Part shown: piece after piece, positions 19,428 through 24,434 of the stretch
How the letters are laid out: every line of letters starts with the position of its first letter
How positions within the stretch are numbered: the stretch's first letter is position 1
Source of the DNA: JBEKYD01 sp049509915
GTDB lineage: Bacteria > Acidobacteriota > Terriglobia > Bryobacterales > Bryobacteraceae
DNA length: 24,434 bases
NCBI GenBank assembly: GCA_049509915.1
Contig: JBEKZL010000086.1
Span: forward strand, 1 to 24,434
Direction of reading: 5' to 3'
The notes under the pieces: model-generated
What the model was told of the DNA's origin: nothing
Databases searched by the model: none
The model's input: the letters and a program-made list of their open reading frames with translations, nothing else
Made by a program: the position numbers and the translations under genes

Positions 19428-21653
19428 ATGCCGTCTGAAACCTTCGAGCAACTGCTGGACCAAGCCGCATCCCTGTATGGTGTCGAACCATACTTTTGGG
19501 ATATTTGGGGCCACAAACACGAAATCACGCTGGAAGCCAAGCAGGCCCTGCTGCGCGCGCGTGGTGTCGCCGCCGGCAGCGCGGCCGAACTCGAGCAATC
19601 GCTCGCCTGCCGCGCCCGCGCCGAATGGGAACGCCTGCTGCCGCCCGCCGTGGTAGTCACCGTCGCCGCTGAAACGGAGCTGCCGCTCCATGTTGCGGCC
19701 GATTGCCCGGACCCGGTGGCGCGCATCGCCATCCATCGGGAAGACGGCACTCAGGCAGCGTACGAGATCCGCTTGGCCGACCTCCCTGTATCCGCTTCCA
19801 TCTCGATCGGCGGGCGATCCTGGGTCCGCAAGATCGCGCGCCTGCCGGTGGCGCTCCCGCTGGGCTACCACCGCGTCCAGGCAACTGTCGGCGCGGCCAG
19901 CGCTGAAACTCGCTATATCGTGACTCCCGAGCGCGCCTGGAACGATCATCTGCCCACGCGCGGCCGTCGCGCCGCCGGGGTCGCCGTCAGCCTGTATGGC
20001 GTCCGTTCCGGGCGCAACTGGGGATGCGGCGATTTCCGCGACCTGCTGGGCGTAATCGACTGGGTGGCCGACGACCTGGAGGCCAGCTTCGTCAGCCTCA
20101 ACCCGCTGCATGCCATTCACAATCGCCGCCCTTTCAACACCAGCCCCTATCTGCCGAATTGTATTTTCTATCAGAATTTCATTTACCTGGATGTCGAAGG
20201 GATGGAGGATTTCTCCCGCTCCGCCCGCGCCACGCGGTTGCGGGCTTCCGATCCGGTGAATGCCGAAATCCGGCGCCTTCGCGAGACCCCGTTCGTCGAA
20301 TACGAAGGCGTGGCCGCGCTCAAGCTGCGCTTCCTCAAGCTGCTGTTCGTCGAGTTTCTGCGCGAATGGCGCGCCGGCTCGGTGCGCGCCGCGGCGTTCA
20401 ATCGATTCCGCGAGCAGGAAGGCGATCTGCTCGAGAAATTCGCCCTCTATTGCGCTCTCGACGAGTGGCTGCACCGCCGCGACCCCAAGCTGTGGATCTG
20501 GCCCGATTGGCCGCCGGAATATCGCGATCCCGAATCGGCCGCCACCCGCGCGTTCGCCCAAAAACACTGGCGCTCGGTGATGTTCTATCAGTACCTGCAA
20601 TGGCAGACCGGATTGCAATTGCAACGCGCCCAGCAGAGCGCGCGCGAGCACAAGATGTCGATCGGCCTCTACCATGACCTGGCGCTCGCCACCGACCGAT
20701 TCGGCTCCGATCTCTGGGCCCACCGCCGCTTCTTCGTGGCCGGCTGCCGGGTCGGCTCGCCGCCGGACGATTTCGCGCTCGGCGGCCAGGACTGGGGATT
20801 TCCGCCGCCCAACTCCGAAGTCCACCGCGCCGACGGCTACCGGCTCTTCGCCGAGACCATTCGCCGCAACGCCCGCCACGGCGGCGCCTTGCGCATGGAT
20901 CACGTGATGCGGCTGTTCCGCCTGTACTGGATTCCCGATGGCTACGACGCCGCCCATGGCGCCTACGTCAAGGAAGTCTCGCTCGATTTCCTCCGCATTC
21001 TGGCGCTCGAAAGCGTGCGCAACCGCGTGGTGATCGTCGGCGAGGATCTGGGCACGGTCGAGCAGGGTATCCGCGAGACGCTCGAACAATTCGGCGTCCT
21101 CAGTTACCGCTTGTTCTATTTCGAAAAGGGCGCCGGCGGTGAATTCCGCCGCTACCGCGACTACCCGCGGCAGGCGTTGGTTTCGTCCACCACGCACGAT
21201 CTGCCCACGCTGGCCGGCTTCTGGATTGGGGCCGACCTCTACGCCCGCCGCGCCGCCGGCATGTTGGACCAGGCCGGATTCGAGGCGCAATCCCGCGCCC
21301 GCCTCGACGAGAAGCAGAAGATGCTCGACATGCTCTTCGAGCTCGAATTGATGCCGCCCTTCCTGCCGCGCCGCGCGCAGGATTACCCGGCGCTCTCGGG
21401 CGAACTGCATAACGCTATCGTCGGCTTCCTCGCCCGCACGCCATCTCAACTGCTGGCCATCAACCAGGAGGATCTTACCAAGGAAACCGAGCAGCAGAAC
21501 CTGCCCGGCACCACCTGGCAATATCCCAACTGGAGCCGCAAAATGCGGTTCTCCATCGAGCAATTGCGCGACGATAACGAAGCCCGCGGCTACACCGCCA
21601 TGTTCCGCAATTGGATTGTCAACTCCGGCCGCAAGAACGACCCGCCGCAATGA
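19428..21653 (+). CDS. malQ: 4-alpha-glucanotransferase (GH77, amylomaltase type), 741 aa
   Basis: It transfers segments of alpha-1,4-glucan between acceptors in maltodextrin or glycogen metabolism. The GH77 catalytic residues are present: nucleophile D491 in ALRMDHVMRLF, acid/base E539 in VIVGEDLG and D591 in TTHDLPTLAGFW. Other family blocks are NWGCGDFRDL, NTSPYLP and FALGGQDWGFPPPN. The roughly 230-residue N-terminal extension includes a beta-rich region (VTVAAETELPLHVAAD) like the extra domain of longer GH77 enzymes. ATG at 19386 would add 14 residues, but TGTAGAATC between the two starts favours 19428. It diverges from nuoB and ends before a strong hairpin. Confidence 0.93.
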   Translation: MPSETFEQLLDQAASLYGVEPYFWDIWGHKHEITLEAKQALLRARGVAAGSAAELEQSLACRARAEWERLLPPAVVVTVAAETELPLHVAADCPDPVARIAIHREDGTQAAYEIRLADLPVSASISIGGRSWVRKIARLPVALPLGYHRVQATVGAASAETRYIVTPERAWNDHLPTRGRRAAGVAVSLYGVRSGRNWGCGDFRDLLGVIDWVADDLEASFVSLNPLHAIHNRRPFNTSPYLPNCIFYQNFIYLDVEGMEDFSRSARATRLRASDPVNAEIRRLRETPFVEYEGVAALKLRFLKLLFVEFLREWRAGSVRAAAFNRFREQEGDLLEKFALYCALDEWLHRRDPKLWIWPDWPPEYRDPESAATRAFAQKHWRSVMFYQYLQWQTGLQLQRAQQSAREHKMSIGLYHDLALATDRFGSDLWAHRRFFVAGCRVGSPPDDFALGGQDWGFPPPNSEVHRADGYRLFAETIRRNARHGGALRMDHVMRLFRLYWIPDGYDAAHGAYVKEVSLDFLRILALESVRNRVVIVGEDLGTVEQGIRETLEQFGVLSYRLFYFEKGAGGEFRRYRDYPRQALVSSTTHDLPTLAGFWIGADLYARRAAGMLDQAGFEAQSRARLDEKQKMLDMLFELELMPPFLPRRAQDYPALSGELHNAIVGFLARTPSQLLAINQEDLTKETEQQNLPGTTWQYPNWSRKMRFSIEQLRDDNEARGYTAMFRNWIVNSGRKNDPPQ

Positions 21654-21671
21654 GCGCCGCGCCTGAAGTGG

Positions 21672-21691
21672 GGCAGGCGCTTCCGCCTGCC
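21672..21691 (+). terminator. GC-rich hairpin after malQ
   Basis: GGCAGGCG-CTTC-CGCCTGCC, eight-base arms and a four-base loop, 18 bases after the malQ stop. There is no T-tract, so it may stabilise the 3' end or act with Rho rather than as a textbook intrinsic terminator. The same core also resembles small genome-wide repeats. Confidence 0.5.
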
Positions 21692-21731
21692 AATCGATTC
21701 TTGCCAACCGATTCTTGCCAACCGATTCCGG
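21690..21731. repeat. Three tandem 14-base units
   Basis: CCAATCGATTCTTG, CCAACCGATTCTTG and CCAACCGATTCCGG follow one another without spacing directly after the malQ hairpin. Units 1 and 2 differ at one position. Confidence 0.7.
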
Positions 21732-21742
21732 CAAGGTTCGTG

Positions 21743-21748
21743 TAGAAT
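21743..21748 (+). promoter_or_regulatory. Extended -10 element TGTAGAATC, seven bases before the ATG
   Basis: TAGAAT followed by seven bases then ATG at 21756; no Shine-Dalgarno sequence intervenes, so transcription from here would give a leaderless message. It matches the box upstream of malQ. Confidence 0.45.
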
Positions 21749-21755
21749 CCTCTAT

Positions 21756-22037
21756 ATGAGTCCCGCGATGATGGCGGCCGCGGCCGCCCGGAAAAAAGCC
21801 AACGCCATCAAGGCCTTCGGGACCGTAGTCACGGTTGAGCCGGAGGAGTTCTCCAAGATTCTAAGCCTGCAACCGGAACCGCTCATTGTCGTAGCGGAAG
21901 GCGGAGTCTTCAAAACCAACTACCGGTATTTGACAAGCTGCAAGGGTCTCGCATTCTACACGAAATCGCCCGCGCCCCTGGCGCTGCCCGCGGACGCGAT
22001 AGTCGTCTTGGCCGGGAGCATCGATATCCCGGATTAA
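21756..22037 (+). CDS. Small hypothetical protein, 93 aa
   Basis: The protein starts MSPAMMAAAAARKKANAIKA, then FGTVVTVEPEEFSKILSLQ, and the remainder is alternating strands (PLIVVAEGGVFKTNYRYL, GLAFYTKSPAPLALPADAI, VVLAGSIDIPD). The first 20 residues are a basic, alanine-rich helix and there is no clear cleavable signal. The second half could be a small beta domain. GC-rich codon use agrees with the neighbours, and a -10 box lies seven bases upstream of the ATG. I do not recognise a family. Confidence 0.7.
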   Translation: MSPAMMAAAAARKKANAIKAFGTVVTVEPEEFSKILSLQPEPLIVVAEGGVFKTNYRYLTSCKGLAFYTKSPAPLALPADAIVVLAGSIDIPD

Positions 22038-22139
22038 AGCTCTTGAACTCCCGATGGCGGAGTCGCGCGACTGCCCCATGGAACCCTTTGGGTGTGCGAC
22101 ATAAAAGTGATCCCGCGTTCCAACATTGGGTCCGGGCCG

Positions 22140-22327
22140 AGCCCCGGAGGGCCGAAAGATCATAGCCCACGCCGCAGCCGTGGGAAGGACGGCGGTGAAC
22201 TTAGCCCCGGAACGGGGCGTAAGACGTTTGGCGAGCGATGTACCGTCCCGTTCCGGGGCTGGCGGGGAACAACCGGTTTTCCCACGGCTTACGCCGCCGG
22301 CTATTTTCTAACGCCCTCCGGGCTGAA
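22140..22327. repeat. Long dispersed palindromic repeat, copy 2
   Basis: It aligns with the block at 18613-18800: AGCCCACG, GGACGGCGG, GCCCCGGAACGGGGCGTAAGA, CCGTTCCGGGGC and GCCCTCCGGGCTGA occur in the same order and spacing. It lies between the small gene and the sulfatase-like gene. The region from 22328 to 22455 holds no gene. Confidence 0.8.
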
Positions 22328-22455
22328 GATGCGGCTGAGCGTAGCTGTACGCTCGGATACAGGCAGATCTTCACCGAATCCGAGAGCTCGCCACTTTCAT
22401 GTCGCGTACCCGAACCCCTTCCTCTCACCGGGGATCTAACTTACATTAGTGACAG

Positions 22456-24153
22456 ATGCAGTTCTTTTCGTGGAGCCGCTGCTGGGCTGCCGCGGTATTT
22501 TGGCTCGCTAGCGCGGCTGGTTTCGGTGCTTCCGCCCGCCCGCCCGTCATCCTGGTTTCGATCGACACGCTGCGCGCCGATCGCGTCGGAGCCTACGGCT
22601 ACCGCCGCATCGCGACTCCCAATATCGATTCGTTCGCGGTTGGCGGCACGCTTTTCTCGAACGTGGTCTGCCAGACGCCGCTCACCCTGCCCTCTCACAC
22701 CACGCTGTTCACGTCAACCTACCCATTCGAGAACGGAATTCAGGAGAACGCCGAGACGGTCCCCTCGGGGGCAATTACTCTGGCTGGCGTCCTCCGGTCT
22801 CGCGGTTATCAGACTGCCGCGTTCATCGGCAGTATCTTCCTGGAGCGCCAGTTGGGCCTCGACCAAGGCTTCGACACCTACGACAGCCCTTTTAATTTCG
22901 AGGCATTCTCCCCCCTCTCCGGCGAGATGTTCTTTGGCGGCGTCGAGAGTCCATACTTGGTGCGGGATCGCCGCGATGGAGTGCTGGTAATATCCGCCGC
23001 CCTGCGCTGGCTGAGCGCCCGGCGCGAGCAGCCCGTTTTCGTCTTCATTCACCTCTTCGATCTGCATACGCCCTACGGCCTTCCCCCGGAAGTGGCGCGC
23101 CGCAAGGGCATCTCGCGCTACGATGCGCAACTGGAATCCGTCGATGGATTGATCGGCAGGTTGAAGAGCGGGCTCGCGCAAGCCGGCTGGTGGGACAAGG
23201 CGCTCACCATTCTGTTGTCGGATCACGGCGAGGGGCTGGGCGACCACGGCGAGTCCCTCCACGGCGTTTTCATTTACCAGAGCACGCTGCATGTGCCGCT
23301 CATGGTTCACTGGCCCGCCGGCACTGCCGCCCAGCCGGCCCGCATCGAAAAGCCCGCCGGATTGATCGATGTCGCGCCCACCATCCTCGATTTTCTGGGC
23401 GCGCCCGCGCCTGCATCCTTCGCGGGGACCAGCCTGCTGGGGGCCGCGTCTCACCCGGTTTACAGCGAGAGTCTCTACACCCACGATTCGTTCGGCTGGG
23501 CCGCCCTGCGCAGCCTGCGCCTCGGCCCATACAAATACATCGAGGCGCCGCGGCCGGAGCTGTACGATTTGGAAAAAGACCCGGGAGAGCGAAACAACAT
23601 CGTCGCTACGAATCCCGGCCAGGCGAGCACTCTTCGCACGGAACTCGCCAACCTGCTGGCGCGCTACCCGCGGCGCGCGCCCGCCGCGGCGGCTGTAGCC
23701 ACGCCGGAAGTCCAGAAGCTTCTTTCCCTCGGTTATCTCGCTCCCGGGCCACGCACGCGCTTGGCTGGCTCCGGAGCCGATCCCAAGGATCGTCTCGCCG
23801 AGTACCGGCTCTATGAGATGTCCATGGATGCCGTGACGCACCGGCGTCTCAATGAAGCCGTAGCTCTACTCACGCGGATTCTCGCTACCGATCCCACCAA
23901 CCCCGTGGCGCGCCGCGACTTGGGCTCCTGTTACCTCGATCTCGACGATTACGCGAAGGCCCGCGCCAGCTTCGAGGAACTGGTGAGGGTTGCGCCGGAC
24001 GACTATCCATCCCAGTTCGGATTGGGCATGGCGGACAAGCATCTAGGCCTTCTCGACGACGCGCGCGCTCACTTCGAAGCCGCCTGCCGGATCGCCCCGC
24101 GGGCCTTGCAGTGCCGGCGCGAGCTCGACGCCCTGAAGCAGGGAGAAAAGTGA
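22456..24153 (+). CDS. Sulfatase/alkaline-phosphatase-superfamily hydrolase with TPR tail, 565 aa
   Basis: Residues 1-28 form a signal peptide (hydrophobic AAAVFWLASAAGFG, AxA before RPP), so it is exported. The sulfatase fold follows: VILVSIDTLRADRVGAYGY with metal ligand D37, the active-site loop TPLTLPSHTTL, FVFIHLFDLHTPY, and LSDHGEGLGDHGES with the DH metal pair. The usual C/S-x-P-x-R formylglycine motif is replaced by T77-L-P-S-H81, so the nucleophile is probably Thr as in phosphatases of this superfamily, or the enzyme is not a sulfatase. LYDLEKDPGERNN ends the catalytic part. At least two TPR units follow (NEAVALLTRILATDPTN; AKARASFEELVRVAPDD). Substrate unknown. Confidence 0.88.
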   Translation: MQFFSWSRCWAAAVFWLASAAGFGASARPPVILVSIDTLRADRVGAYGYRRIATPNIDSFAVGGTLFSNVVCQTPLTLPSHTTLFTSTYPFENGIQENAETVPSGAITLAGVLRSRGYQTAAFIGSIFLERQLGLDQGFDTYDSPFNFEAFSPLSGEMFFGGVESPYLVRDRRDGVLVISAALRWLSARREQPVFVFIHLFDLHTPYGLPPEVARRKGISRYDAQLESVDGLIGRLKSGLAQAGWWDKALTILLSDHGEGLGDHGESLHGVFIYQSTLHVPLMVHWPAGTAAQPARIEKPAGLIDVAPTILDFLGAPAPASFAGTSLLGAASHPVYSESLYTHDSFGWAALRSLRLGPYKYIEAPRPELYDLEKDPGERNNIVATNPGQASTLRTELANLLARYPRRAPAAAAVATPEVQKLLSLGYLAPGPRTRLAGSGADPKDRLAEYRLYEMSMDAVTHRRLNEAVALLTRILATDPTNPVARRDLGSCYLDLDDYAKARASFEELVRVAPDDYPSQFGLGMADKHLGLLDDARAHFEAACRIAPRALQCRRELDALKQGEK

Positions 24154-24280
24154 AGAACGACAGCGTGCGCCGCAACGCCCCGGGTGCGGGACATGAGAGC
24201 TCGGGGGCATCGCAGGTTCCCCGGAAAATAGCGAGTTTCCGGGCGTACCACCTACGCGTGATCCGTCAAAGGAGTGGAGC

Positions 24281-24312
24281 GAGCAGCAAGCCCCGGCAGG
24301 GGCGAAAGACGA
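24281..24312. repeat. Partial copy of the long dispersed repeat
   Basis: The left-end motif AGCCCCGGCAGGGGCGAAAGAC matches the start of the copy at 18613 (CTCCGCAGGAGCGAAAGAC). Only the left end is present here; the rest of the repeat is missing. Confidence 0.55.
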
Positions 24313-24365
24313 TCACTCTTGTCCAAGACAGGTTCTTGCAGTCTGAAATAAGGGGAGTGCCCTCC

Positions 24366-24371
24366 TATAAT
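24366..24371 (+). promoter_or_regulatory. Consensus -10 box TATAAT for a gene beyond the window
   Basis: A perfect TATAAT lies about 60 bases before the Shine-Dalgarno sequence at 24423-24429. A matching -35 box is not clear. Confidence 0.5.
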
Positions 24372-24422
24372 TGGACGTTGGCGAACGTTTCCGAGCCGGG
24401 AGCTTCGCCGAACGCCGCCCAC

Positions 24423-24429
24423 AAGGAGG
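24423..24429 (+). promoter_or_regulatory. Shine-Dalgarno AAGGAGG at the window end
   Basis: A perfect ribosome-binding sequence lies five bases before the end of the window. The start codon of the next plus-strand gene is expected within a few bases past the end. Confidence 0.6.
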
Positions 24430-24434
24430 GCAAG

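Noticed and set aside
18470..19750. Open frame of 426 codons on the minus strand across nuoB and the repeat
   Set aside because: It overlaps nuoB in another frame and runs through the palindromic repeat; no protein-like motif.
19356..21734. Very long open frame (792 codons) on the minus strand opposite malQ
   Set aside because: It is the antisense shadow of malQ, caused by GC-rich codon bias; the plus frame has all GH77 catalytic residues and the minus frame has repetitive low-quality sequence.
24150..24434. GTG overlapping the sulfatase stop (GTGA) with a frame open to the window end
   Set aside because: The translation runs through a repeat fragment, a consensus promoter and a Shine-Dalgarno sequence, and is not protein-like; the real next gene should start just past the end.

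Overview
The window looks like a GC-rich Acidobacteriota-type chromosome, possibly of the Candidatus Solibacter kind, carrying a lower-GC integrated island. This placement is an inference from gene content, the style of the dispersed repeats and promoters ending in TGTAGAATC; no rRNA or other taxonomic marker is present. The right third (about 16.1-24.4 kb) holds housekeeping genes with strong GC codon bias: cysK with a cysteine-free Rrf2 regulator, a lone nuoB, malQ, a small conserved-looking gene and a sulfatase/alkaline-phosphatase-fold protein with TPRs. Between them lie three families of dispersed palindromic repeats.

The left two thirds (1 to about 16,075) is visibly less GC-rich and is packed with short, mostly unfamiliar genes, nucleases and a serine recombinase. 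It ends at 16053-16075 in a sequence matching the T-loop-to-CCA 3' end of a tmRNA (or tRNA), which I read as the right attachment remnant of a genomic island. The left end of the island, the intact RNA gene and probably the integrase lie outside the window.

Island layout. 75-2659 (minus): a compact run of six genes headed by a 54-aa ribbon-helix-helix protein, diverging from a winged-helix gene (2767-3372) that is followed by nested AT-rich inverted repeats. 3438-4547: no convincing gene, but two copies of a dispersed hairpin. 4548-7039: an endonuclease VII-like HNH protein, a serine recombinase, and a divergent zinc-finger/endonuclease VII pair. 7284-8074: a zinc-ribbon gene broken by a frameshift. 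8208-8675: a histone H1-like Lys/Ala-rich protein. 13327 down to 8708 (minus): nine co-directional genes, namely a ribbon-helix-helix regulator, four small unknowns, a C5 cytosine methyltransferase, an HNH endonuclease, a second putative nuclease and Vsr. This reads as a 5-methylcytosine restriction-modification operon with its own mismatch repair nuclease. 13457-14304 (plus): two unknown genes diverging from that operon. 15562-14345 (minus): a small unknown gene and a HEPN (ApeA-like) protein, a likely defence pair.

The most useful leads are the island boundary, the RHH-led R-M/Vsr operon with a perfect palindrome just before the HNH nuclease start, the dispersed GGATGGACGG hairpins, the frameshifted zinc-ribbon gene and the HEPN pair. 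All functional statements rest on reading motifs by eye; no database search was possible.
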